From contig SVLN01000002.1 of assembly GCA_015067925.1 (NCBI GenBank), positions 47,027 through 111,026 of the forward strand: a stretch of DNA of 64,000 bases. The letters run 5' to 3'. The stretch comes from Oscillospiraceae bacterium (GTDB lineage: Bacteria; Bacillota; Clostridia; Oscillospirales; Oscillospiraceae). This document shows positions 56,440 to 64,000 of the stretch, piece after piece; position 1 is the first letter of the stretch, and each line of letters opens with the position of its first letter. A program made the position numbers and the translations under genes. Below the pieces are notes generated by a model that ran no database searches, had not been told where the DNA came from, and saw only the letters and a program-made list of their open reading frames with translations.

Positions 56440-56838
56440 TCATGTGCATTTATAGCCGAGTTCCGCCGCGACTTTTCGAGCGCTCAAGACTTTATCGATG
56501 GCTTCGACCCACAAATCGTTCTCCGCAATGTTGCAGTTAAAAATGCGGTTGTATATCGTAACAAAGTGCGCTTTCAGTTCCCTGGCATCCAGGTAGCTGA
56601 TACCATAATCTTCTTCAAATGCGGCAAGGTCTTCCGCTTCGCCGGGACCGGCATTTTCAGGATTATCGCCGAACTCAGGTCCATCGTAACCAAAAACGAA
56701 ATAGTTCAAATGCCGTAAGGCATCCTCTTCCTGGAAGCAATGCTCCCTATAAGCATAGGCTGCATCGATTTCTTCTTTGGTCATGACATACTGGACGCCA
56801 TTGTGTACAAAATGGATCAGCTCATTTTTGTTGCTCAT
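56440..56838 (-). CDS. Hypothetical protein
   Basis: Start MSNKNELIHF with SD. Confidence 0.6.
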   Translation of the reverse strand: MSNKNELIHFVHNGVQYVMTKEEIDAAYAYREHCFQEEDALRHLNYFVFGYDGPEFGDNPENAGPGEAEDLAAFEEDYGISYLDARELKAHFVTIYNRIFNCNIAENDLWVEAIDKVLSARKVAAELGYKCT

Positions 56839-57455
56839 TTTTCTTCCCCTTCTTTCAATTCGTAGCCGCAGATTGCGAGGCAATCAAACATATCAACAGT
56901 GCGGATTTCATAGTTGTACCAGACATTTCCGCATTTGCAATGTGTCGCCCGCTGCTTGACGGCCCAGACCGTTTCTCCAAGAAAATTCAACTTTTCGATT
57001 TTCTCTGGCTTTTCATATTCTGCATCAAATATCCAGTTTTCATAATAGCCGTTGTATCCGGCCGCGTCGGCGTCTTTCATCAGCCACGCCTTCCAGTCAT
57101 AATAATGAGTCAGCTTGTAGCGGTCAGCGATATCTTTTGCCAGATTTCTAATGGCCTCATAGCTGAATGGGGCGATTTTTTCGGCCACGGTATCCATGTA
57201 CCCATCTACCTTGATGATGGTTTCCTGGAATAACGGCTGCCCTATGCGATCGATTGCGCGAAGCACGAGCCCCTCCCTGAGAGGACAGTCCGCTTCATAT
57301 CCGCCAGACCATTTTGACGAGGTCAACCAACGAACGTGTTCGTTATCACAAGGCTGACGGACAAATACAGCACCGGTTTCAATGCAACGATACAGGTCTT
57401 CCGCGTCCTGATTGGCATAGAATTTGAGAGTTCGTTCTTTTCCCAGAACTACCAT
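56835..57455 (-). CDS. Hypothetical protein
   Basis: 206-aa ORF; ATGA overlap. Confidence 0.6.
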   Translation of the reverse strand: MVVLGKERTLKFYANQDAEDLYRCIETGAVFVRQPCDNEHVRWLTSSKWSGGYEADCPLREGLVLRAIDRIGQPLFQETIIKVDGYMDTVAEKIAPFSYEAIRNLAKDIADRYKLTHYYDWKAWLMKDADAAGYNGYYENWIFDAEYEKPEKIEKLNFLGETVWAVKQRATHCKCGNVWYNYEIRTVDMFDCLAICGYELKEGEEK

Positions 57456-57895
57456 GAGTAGCCTCCTCTCTGGCGGAGGGCCTTTGCAGCCTTTTTCAAA
57501 CCGTGCTCCAGACGCGGATCGGCTTCGATATCTTCTTGCGTATAACCAAGCGCATCAAGTGTGTCTTCATATGTAAGGGTGTATCCGTATTCATGATTCC
57601 AAAGCTCATACAGGAACATATCGTAGATGAAACCATCGCCCGTCTCATCAGAAGCAATGGCTTCCTTCCATTCCCTGTTATGCCGATCGATCAACTCGCG
57701 GAATGCAGGAGCATCTTCTTTGAGGACAAAACCGCCCCAGCCGATGGCTACGATCTGCTCATGGTAGTTCTCAGGGTCAAGATTCAGCTCTTTAATTTTT
57801 CTGTCGATCTGCTCCTGCCCGAAGGCAAAGTGCATGGGGAAAGCGTTCGTTTCGGCCTCAAACCGATCTCTGAGCTCTGTGTAAGAATTTTTCAT
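57449..57895 (-). CDS. Hypothetical protein
   Basis: 148-aa ORF in array. Confidence 0.6.
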   Translation of the reverse strand: MKNSYTELRDRFEAETNAFPMHFAFGQEQIDRKIKELNLDPENYHEQIVAIGWGGFVLKEDAPAFRELIDRHNREWKEAIASDETGDGFIYDMFLYELWNHEYGYTLTYEDTLDALGYTQEDIEADPRLEHGLKKAAKALRQRGGYSW

Positions 57896-58128
57896 TTCTT
57901 GAATTCCTCCAATACTTCATCTGTATCACCGCACACTTCGATGACCAAGTCTTCGCCATCAGCAAAAATGTAAGTAATTTCATATTCGTCCCTTTCAGGC
58001 GCGTCTCCGGGAACTTCAAATAGTTCGCGCAAAAGGGTGGTGGCCTGTTTCAGATTGCTCCAGCACTGAAGCATGACCCGATTGCCCTGTAGCTCAGTGA
58101 CGTTTGCCAAAAGTTCATTTACCGTCAT
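57892..58128 (-). CDS. Hypothetical protein
   Basis: 78-aa ORF; ATGA overlap. Confidence 0.6.
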   Translation of the reverse strand: MTVNELLANVTELQGNRVMLQCWSNLKQATTLLRELFEVPGDAPERDEYEITYIFADGEDLVIEVCGDTDEVLEEFKK

Positions 58129-58140
58129 TTCCTATCCCTC

Positions 58141-58281
58141 CTATTCGTCAAGTTCGATGTTGATATCATCTGCATCGTATGTCCATGCCGTTTCGCCGGC
58201 ATATTGCATTGCCTCCTCTTCGCTGTCCGCCTCAACGGTTAAATAGACGACAGAAGTGACCTTCAATTTATACTCCTTCAT
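58141..58281 (-). CDS. Small protein MKEYKLKVTSVVYLTVEADSEEEAMQYAGETAWTYDADDINIELDE (absent from the ORF track)
   Basis: 46-aa ORF with SD GGAGG filling the gap between two genes; DpnD/PcfM-like sEEEA pattern. Confidence 0.55.
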   Translation of the reverse strand: MKEYKLKVTSVVYLTVEADSEEEAMQYAGETAWTYDADDINIELDE

Positions 58282-58290
58282 ACAGCCTCC

Positions 58291-59076
58291 TTAATACCAA
58301 ATCAGATGGATACCGCCGATCTGATCGATTCTATCCATAATGGAGTCCACAAGCGAGGCGTCCTTTGGCCATCCATCACGGTTCCACTCAGCGATGCGAG
58401 CTTCCAGTGCTTCGTCCTTGACCGGGACAACGAAGTCGCAGCCGAAGTTGTATACCGTTTGGCCTGTGTATTCTTCGTAGACACTTCCCTGACCGGAAGT
58501 CACCGCTTTCCGTCGTTCGTTATTGTGGATATTCACGTCTCCGAGGTAGCAAGTGCCATATCTTAGCTTGTAAGCGGCGATCAGCTCCCGGTTCGTGTCA
58601 TTCACGAACTGATCTGCTTCCTGGATGGCGTACAGCCCGCCGGCGTAACGAATGTATTCCCGCAGCTTTTTCTTGATGAGTGCGAATCTAACATCACCCT
58701 CGATCACTTCTTTCCATCTAGTATAAGACCGAAGGTCGAGCTTCCCGAAGTTCGCAAAGTCATAATTGAAATGGCCGTTGACATCGGTGTTTTCAAAGCA
58801 CCAAAAATGGTCTCGGTAAATATACTTGTCGTCGATGTGATACGGCAGGTCTTCAGCCTGAGCCCGAGAGTATCCCATCATCTTCTGTTTGTCCACCTCG
58901 CAATTATGCGCGTGGTCTTCCTGCGTATAAAACAGCACCGTGTTCGGATCGTGGTCTGCATGATAGTTCGGGCGGTAGCAGACAACATCGAGCTTTTCTG
59001 CAAGCCCATTAAGAAATGCCTGCTGTTCTTGATACCGATATTCCTGAGTTGTGGTTCGTTCAATTTTCCGCTTCAT
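58291..59076 (-). CDS. Hypothetical protein
   Basis: Start MKRKIERTTTQEYRYQ with SD AAAGGAG. Confidence 0.65.
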   Translation of the reverse strand: MKRKIERTTTQEYRYQEQQAFLNGLAEKLDVVCYRPNYHADHDPNTVLFYTQEDHAHNCEVDKQKMMGYSRAQAEDLPYHIDDKYIYRDHFWCFENTDVNGHFNYDFANFGKLDLRSYTRWKEVIEGDVRFALIKKKLREYIRYAGGLYAIQEADQFVNDTNRELIAAYKLRYGTCYLGDVNIHNNERRKAVTSGQGSVYEEYTGQTVYNFGCDFVVPVKDEALEARIAEWNRDGWPKDASLVDSIMDRIDQIGGIHLIWY

Positions 59077-59344
59077 GTGTTGTCTCCTTTTTGATTTCTG
59101 TCTGGTGCTTGAAAATGGGCGTTTCGTGAGTGTCATCGAATACGAGCGTAAACAACCCGCGCCCATCTTCATAGTCGATGGAGCAAAGAACCTCTTCCGT
59201 TCCGTCTGCCCGGACGAGCGTCACGTCCAGCGCGGCCCACTTTCTTGTGTCGCCCTGGAAGGCCCAGACATCGCCGTCGCAGGTTTCAACCTTGACGTAG
59301 GCGCCGTCTGGCAGGTCAAACGCTTTCGCTTTTTCTACCGTCAT
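59060..59344 (-). CDS. Hypothetical protein
   Basis: 94-aa ORF overlapping neighbours. Confidence 0.6.
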   Translation of the reverse strand: MTVEKAKAFDLPDGAYVKVETCDGDVWAFQGDTRKWAALDVTLVRADGTEEVLCSIDYEDGRGLFTLVFDDTHETPIFKHQTEIKKETTHEAEN

Positions 59345-59525
59345 TTTTGCTATCCTTCTTTCTTTTCCGTATCGGCTCGAAACACTCTTGTGTCAGAATG
59401 TTTGGCCTTCGTCCTGTATCTTCAAATAACTGGCAGGCCGGGTATGGGTTGTATCCTTGGCCAGGTCTTGTCATCACCTTATAGTAATGAGCACATTTTC
59501 TACATTTCATTTCGGTAATTTTCAA
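59316..59525 (-). CDS. Small Cys-containing protein
   Basis: MKCRKCAHYYKVMTRPGQGYNPYPACQLFEDTGRRPNILTQECFEPIRKRKK. Confidence 0.6.
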   Translation of the reverse strand: MKITEMKCRKCAHYYKVMTRPGQGYNPYPACQLFEDTGRRPNILTQECFEPIRKRKKDSKNDGRKSESV

Positions 59526-59565
59526 TAATCACACCGGTAATCTTTGGGCATAAATTCAAAAAGGG

Positions 59566-60066
59566 TCAAGCGATGTATCCGAACAGAGCTTCTAAATCGT
59601 CCCGGCTCTTATCATGCCAGTTAGCCCTATAGCTCAGGAATTCGGCACTAGGGAGCACTTTATATCCACTTTCGCTTGTGTCGATCCGCTTTCCATTTAC
59701 GAAGAAATCGTACAGAAGAACGGAGTAACCATTGATTTCTCGGTTCAGCTTCAGCTCAAACAGATTTCCGCAGGATGTGCGATGCCAATAATTCATGCCG
59801 CTCCAGGAGCCATCCTTAACGGCCATGCCTCGGATAAAAGCTGCGGCGGGGATGATGTTCTGCATCACCCATTCAATTTCAGCCTTTCTGGCCTTCTTCA
59901 TCTGTTTCTCGTGCTCCTTGACGGTAATGACCCGAGCCATGCGGTAGGCATATTCTTTAGTCATCAGACTGGACTCCATATAAATGGCTTCCACCCGCTT
60001 GTATTCCTTATAGGATTCCTCATTATCGACTGCGCCCGTACCTGCAAGAAACTCACTGTATAGCAT
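59566..60066 (-). CDS. Hypothetical protein
   Basis: 166-aa ORF with SD AAAGGAG. Confidence 0.65.
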   Translation of the reverse strand: MLYSEFLAGTGAVDNEESYKEYKRVEAIYMESSLMTKEYAYRMARVITVKEHEKQMKKARKAEIEWVMQNIIPAAAFIRGMAVKDGSWSGMNYWHRTSCGNLFELKLNREINGYSVLLYDFFVNGKRIDTSESGYKVLPSAEFLSYRANWHDKSRDDLEALFGYIA

Positions 60067-60220
60067 CTATATTTCTCCTTTTTGGGGTGATTTCCTGTAG
60101 TTTTATCGTACTATTACTATAACTGACCTACCGCAAAAGTCAAGTGTTAACGATGATTTTGCAGAATTATTTTTATAGGATAAACAGTTCGGTTTATTTC
60201 TAGCGCAAATCAAAGCAAAA

Positions 60221-60252
60221 AATCTCCCTCCGGTCGAACCAGAGGGAGAATA
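60221..60252 (-). terminator. Terminator downstream of the HTH-like gene
   Basis: Minus strand: ctccctctggt-tcg-accggagggag-attttttg. Confidence 0.85.
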
Positions 60253-60266
60253 GTTCTTCTGTTCAA

Positions 60267-60761
60267 TTACTGATGCTCGCGGAAAAGTTCAGTTCCGTAT
60301 TTTTCAATGAAAGCTGCGGCTTCGGCAGATGAAACCGGACTAATGCGATCTTTGACGCCTTCCCAGCTTGAGTATTCCGCGAAGAAGTATTTGCCTTCAT
60401 CATCGACGTAAAGCTCAAGGGCTTTGCCGTCGTTGTATTCGTTCACGCCATCAGCATAAAAGTTGTTGGCAAGAACTTTGGCGTTTGCGGTGTCGTACTT
60501 CACTTTATTAACCATGCAGCGGACGCGGCGGCCATAGGAAACCTTAGGAAATTCAATCACTTCGCCAGAATCGCGCTTAGAAAGAATTACATCTACGCCG
60601 ACTGCGTCCAACAATTCAAGAAGATCGTCGGCTCTGAGCGATTCCCGAGCCAGCTTTCCGTTGAGCTGCTGCGGAGACCAACTGATCGCTTTTGCGCCAT
60701 CTGCCTGGGTGATGCCAAGCGAACGAAACACCATAGTAAGTAGTTCTTTTGACTTCATCAT
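60267..60761 (-). CDS. XRE/HTH-like phage-type regulator
   Basis: MKSKELLTMVFRSLGITQADGAKAISWSPQQLNGKLARESLRADDLLELLDAVGVDVIL. Confidence 0.7.
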   Translation of the reverse strand: MMKSKELLTMVFRSLGITQADGAKAISWSPQQLNGKLARESLRADDLLELLDAVGVDVILSKRDSGEVIEFPKVSYGRRVRCMVNKVKYDTANAKVLANNFYADGVNEYNDGKALELYVDDEGKYFFAEYSSWEGVKDRISPVSSAEAAAFIEKYGTELFREHQ

Positions 60762-60788
60762 TCCACCTCCAAATGATGTATTTTCTCC

Positions 60789-60817
60789 ATAATACACCAT
60801 TCCGCTGATGGAATCAA
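60789..60817 (-). promoter_or_regulatory. Promoter of the HTH-like gene with inverted repeat in the spacer
   Basis: TTGATT-17-TATTAT; ATTCC-atcagc-GGAAT in spacer. Confidence 0.6.
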
Positions 60818-60843
60818 TATTTTGCGCGAAATCTCTCAACCGT

Positions 60844-61221
60844 TTATTTCTCCTCTTTTCTACCTGGAATCATCGGAATCGCACCTTTGTATACGCCTGC
60901 CATTTTAAGACGACGTAAAGCTGCAATCTGTCTATTCGTGACTTTCGGCGCAATGCAAAAGTCATCCCACACAGAAATGCTCCCGCTTATTTTCAGAAGC
61001 CATACAAGATAGTCTCCATAGTATTCTCTTGGACAAAGAGCATCCAGCTCCTTCCTCGTAAGACCATAGCACTCACAGGCGAGCGCTGCCGCCTTTTCCT
61101 GATGCGAAGGGACGGCATAAACGATCTCGCCGCTTGGGCGAATGAGCACTTCCAAATAATTTACGAAGTTCTTCTTGTGCAATTCAAGATCGAAGTCTGA
61201 GTGCAGTCCGTATTCTGCCAT
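60844..61221 (-). CDS. Hypothetical protein directly downstream of mazF-like gene
   Basis: 125-aa ORF starting adjacent to the upstream stop codon. Confidence 0.6.
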   Translation of the reverse strand: MAEYGLHSDFDLELHKKNFVNYLEVLIRPSGEIVYAVPSHQEKAAALACECYGLTRKELDALCPREYYGDYLVWLLKISGSISVWDDFCIAPKVTNRQIAALRRLKMAGVYKGAIPMIPGRKEEK

Positions 61222-61686
61222 TTAGTTCACCTTGAGAATTCGATTGAGGATGTCTTCATACGTCATCTTGTAGGTGTTTCTTTCAGCAACAATCGTGCTG
61301 ATGTCTACTGTATCGACGCTTGGCTTGTTCGATTGGCTTCTAAATCCATCCAGGCCCAAAGAAATCAAGAGCGCCTTGTCTACTTCTTCCATCTCATACG
61401 GTGTCGCCTGGGCAATCCAGTCCCCCAAACGGCTAGTGGCGACGCTCGTAACCTGTTCGCACAAAGCAGTGCTTACTCTTTTTGCGCTTGTAATTCTGAC
61501 GTGAGTCGGGAGCGGTGCTTTCGCCCTGCTAGTGAGAAACACAACTTCAACAACCTCACTATTCTGATTGTTCCGGTCATTCGAAACAACGATTGCAGGA
61601 CGATCGGCTCCCTGTTCACTGCCGCAAACAGGTCCTTCCTTGTGAATGTAAAAAATATCGCCTCGTTTAATGTGAAAAGAACTCAT
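61222..61686 (-). CDS. PemK/MazF-family toxin
   Basis: IKRGDIFYIHKEGPVCGSEQGADRPAIVVSNDRNNQNSEVVEVVFLTSR...THVRI. Confidence 0.9.
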   Translation of the reverse strand: MSSFHIKRGDIFYIHKEGPVCGSEQGADRPAIVVSNDRNNQNSEVVEVVFLTSRAKAPLPTHVRITSAKRVSTALCEQVTSVATSRLGDWIAQATPYEMEEVDKALLISLGLDGFRSQSNKPSVDTVDISTIVAERNTYKMTYEDILNRILKVN

Positions 61687-61811
61687 ATATTTCTCCTTTT
61701 ATGGGGCGTTTGACGCCAACGTATAGGTTTTTTATCTTTCTGGTAAAAGTATTCCCAATTATCATAAAGTCGGTTGCTTGGGCCTGCCATTTGATTTCTG
61801 GTAGGCTTGGG

Positions 61812-62069
61812 CTATTTGAGCCCGAGACCTTCAAGTGGAATGAATCTACAATTGTCAGTTGCAAATTCAGCAACGTAGCGCATGGCGATGAGAGCAAGCT
61901 GCGCATCGCTCCTGAATTCTTCTGCATCCTGCTTTCCCATGCCATCGTTGTTCTGCTTCAGCAGCATATTCTCAACGAAGGTGAAAACGACCTCTAAGTT
62001 TTCTGCGGCTTCCAGCCACACATCTCTCGGAAGAGGCTGCCCAATCTGAATGTCTACGATTTCTGCCAT
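61812..62069 (-). CDS. Hypothetical protein
   Basis: 85-aa ORF in array. Confidence 0.6.
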   Translation of the reverse strand: MAEIVDIQIGQPLPRDVWLEAAENLEVVFTFVENMLLKQNNDGMGKQDAEEFRSDAQLALIAMRYVAEFATDNCRFIPLEGLGLK

Positions 62070-62347
62070 CCTTGAATCATCTCCTCTGTTGTTCTTCCGG
62101 CAGGAAGCCCACGCTTGCGACGGTCTTTCTGCCAGTTCTTATATACCTTCATATCGCGCTCGTCGATGCTGTACCCGCAGCCTCCAGTGCTCCGATCATA
62201 TATGAGTAGCGGTCTGGGATAGTCTTTCTTCCTTGCGCGGAGCACCTCGTAGTCGCCTTTTGGCTCTTCCAATGTCCATCCGCTTCGGATAAGGTACTCT
62301 TTCAGATCATCCAGCATCCCGTGCTTGACGGTGGTTCGGTTCTTCAT
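62054..62347 (-). CDS. Hypothetical protein
   Basis: Start MKNRTTVKHG; ATGA overlap upstream. Confidence 0.6.
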   Translation of the reverse strand: MKNRTTVKHGMLDDLKEYLIRSGWTLEEPKGDYEVLRARKKDYPRPLLIYDRSTGGCGYSIDERDMKVYKNWQKDRRKRGLPAGRTTEEMIQGWQKS

Positions 62348-62670
62348 CCTGCACCATCCATTCTGGCGCCGCAGTCCTGGCAGTATCTCGGGAGCTTTTC
62401 GGGATCGTCGGTTCCGTCGTCGATGCAGTAGTTGCACTCAGAGCAATACCAAACATCGTACACGATCTCTCCGTCGGCGTATCCGTCGCCCTCTCCGATC
62501 CAATGTCCGGTTTTGACTTCCGCCACATTTGAGAGAGGGAAGTTTTTGACTCTTTCGACGCCTTTCAATATGCCGTTTGCCAGCTCGATCTGGCCGCAGG
62601 CCGCTTTTCTGTCGGCGTACTCTCTCATGTCTTTTATCAGAGCTTCACGCTCGACATACTCCTTGTTCAT
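62344..62670 (-). CDS. Phage-type zinc-ribbon protein
   Basis: EREALIKDMREYA...VKTGHWIGEGDGYADGEIVYDVWYCSECNYCIDDGTDDPEKLPRYCQDCGARMDG. Confidence 0.65.
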   Translation of the reverse strand: MNKEYVEREALIKDMREYADRKAACGQIELANGILKGVERVKNFPLSNVAEVKTGHWIGEGDGYADGEIVYDVWYCSECNYCIDDGTDDPEKLPRYCQDCGARMDGAG

Positions 62671-63494
62671 GTCATATCCTCCATGTAGGTTGCCGCTTCC
62701 CTCATCAAGCCACGGTCGGCATAGTAGCCATAGAGAAATTCTTTCTGCGCTTTGGTCAACGGCCTCACGCTGTTCGCAGTGACCTTAGCTACACCCTTTG
62801 CAGGGTTATGCAGGAGTACCCATCCACGATCCACAAGGATGTCGCCTTCCTCGCCGGTCCATACGCAGTGCGTATTACCTTCGTTGTCGATCCAGGTTTC
62901 GGTATCTTCCCCGATCCATCCAAGCTCGATTACTTTGTGATGTGCCCATCCCTGATGCTCGCCCCACTCAACCGGATAAAACTCGCCGTTCGGAGCAAGC
63001 CATCCATAGTTGTCGGTGTGACCTTCTCGCTCGATGGCATCCTGCTTCATATAGCTGTTGAGCATTGCGGACGCAACAGGATCTTCGTCCTCGTCTTCGC
63101 CAACGCCAGCATCCGAAAGCAGGTAGCCTCTGCCGCTGTCGATCAGATAGTTCGTCAGAGCGTAATACTTGTCCTCAATTTCCCGGCACTCTTTCTCCAA
63201 CTTCTTGACCTTTCGGTTCCATCTGCCGATGTAATCTCCGACGAGATCCTGGTTGTCATCGACCATTGCGTAGGTCTCATCTGCGGTGTTGCCAATGAAC
63301 TTCGCTCTACCGGATACGACCTTAAAAGCGAGTTCGGACAGCTCCTCCCTGCTCTTGTCGGTTCCGCACATACAGCTCAGCAGGAACTCCTCGACAACGC
63401 TCCACGGTTTCCCTTCGAGCCAGAGCCATTCACGAGCGGTTCTGGTTACGAACTCGCCGGTGATTGCAAACGATAAACTCCGTTCTTCAGACAC
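62667..63494 (-). CDS. Hypothetical protein
   Basis: GTG start (VSEERSLSF) after AAGGAGGG, coupled to upstream gene. Confidence 0.6.
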   Translation of the reverse strand: MSEERSLSFAITGEFVTRTAREWLWLEGKPWSVVEEFLLSCMCGTDKSREELSELAFKVVSGRAKFIGNTADETYAMVDDNQDLVGDYIGRWNRKVKKLEKECREIEDKYYALTNYLIDSGRGYLLSDAGVGEDEDEDPVASAMLNSYMKQDAIEREGHTDNYGWLAPNGEFYPVEWGEHQGWAHHKVIELGWIGEDTETWIDNEGNTHCVWTGEEGDILVDRGWVLLHNPAKGVAKVTANSVRPLTKAQKEFLYGYYADRGLMREAATYMEDMT

Positions 63495-63759
63495 AGTCTT
63501 CCGCCCTCCTTGTAAACGCCCCGCAGGGCTCGTCATCGCAGGTTGCGAACCTGTCTTTGTGGTAGCACCAGCCATCGCCGTTGGCATACTCATCGGCGAA
63601 TGTCTCGCATCTTCCGCAGCGGATGAGCTCGGGGTGCTTCAGTGCATACAATGCGAAGCGGATCGCCTCATCCTGCTCATCGCTGAAGCTGGAGAGAAAA
63701 CCGAGGCTGTCAATCTCGAAGATCTCCTCGATCACCGCAATCGCTTTCTTCCTATCCAT
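63487..63759 (-). CDS. Small Cys-rich protein
   Basis: RCGRCETFADEYANGDGWCYHKDRFATCDDEPCGAF. Confidence 0.6.
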   Translation of the reverse strand: MDRKKAIAVIEEIFEIDSLGFLSSFSDEQDEAIRFALYALKHPELIRCGRCETFADEYANGDGWCYHKDRFATCDDEPCGAFTRRAEDCV

Positions 63760-64000
63760 CATTGGTGTCGCCTCTCTTTCTTGCATGGAAAGTGATGCCT
63801 CCGCCAAGGTGGTCGATCTTGAAGACCTCATACTTGAGCCAGGGCGGCGAGCCCTTATAGAGGCGAGCATCAAAACTGCCGTGTCTTCCGCCGGTCATTC
63901 GGCCGTTCTTCTGGTATTCGGGTTTCATATATCCGAAGCTCGGGCTCTTTTCGCCGATGGCCCATCCGTGCTCGTCTACCACCTTGTAGAGCGGGCACAT
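63752..64000 (-). CDS. Hypothetical protein reaching the window edge
   Basis: 82-aa ORF, MCPLYKVVDEHG...; ends overlap next gene. Confidence 0.55.
   Translation of the reverse strand: MCPLYKVVDEHGWAIGEKSPSFGYMKPEYQKNGRMTGGRHGSFDARLYKGSPPWLKYEVFKIDHLGGGITFHARKRGDTNDG

Overview
The window looks like a spore-forming Firmicutes (Clostridia-like) chromosome. About 1-49.7 kb is mostly core genes: ClpP-like protease, uppP, ftsK/spoIIIE, a Crp/Fnr regulator divergent from leuCDB, two CorC-type proteins, an ECF S component, aminotransferase, serC, ppdK, tRNA-Val, radA, a CwlD-like amidase, cotJ genes, two M20 peptidases around an MFS symporter, dus/def/nudix, a two-component system, pfkA, xerD, yajC and tgt. 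From about 49.8 to 64 kb there is an accessory block: roughly 30 small minus-strand genes, mostly of unknown function, with a dUTPase, a HAD phosphatase, a MazF/PemK toxin, an HTH-like protein and an HELAH zincin-like protein. A RelBE-type pair sits at its border. Observations most worth following up: (1) a Tet(M)/EF-G-like GTPase fused to a YacP/Rae1-like NYN nuclease; (2) a divergent pair of membrane proteins, one a K/D/D->R/N/N pseudokinase with FN3 repeats and the other a zinc-ribbon/Ig-like protein; (3) a DUF559 nuclease gene between terminal inverted repeats that appear to supply its Shine-Dalgarno and stop codon; (4) a putative C-glycoside deglycosidase alpha/beta pair; (5) a promoter nested in a large imperfect hairpin that could hide the SD/AUG of an aminotransferase in read-through mRNA; (6) a palindrome at exactly -41.5 of a predicted leuCDB promoter beside a divergent Crp/Fnr gene. 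All family calls are made by eye from motifs; no database search was run.
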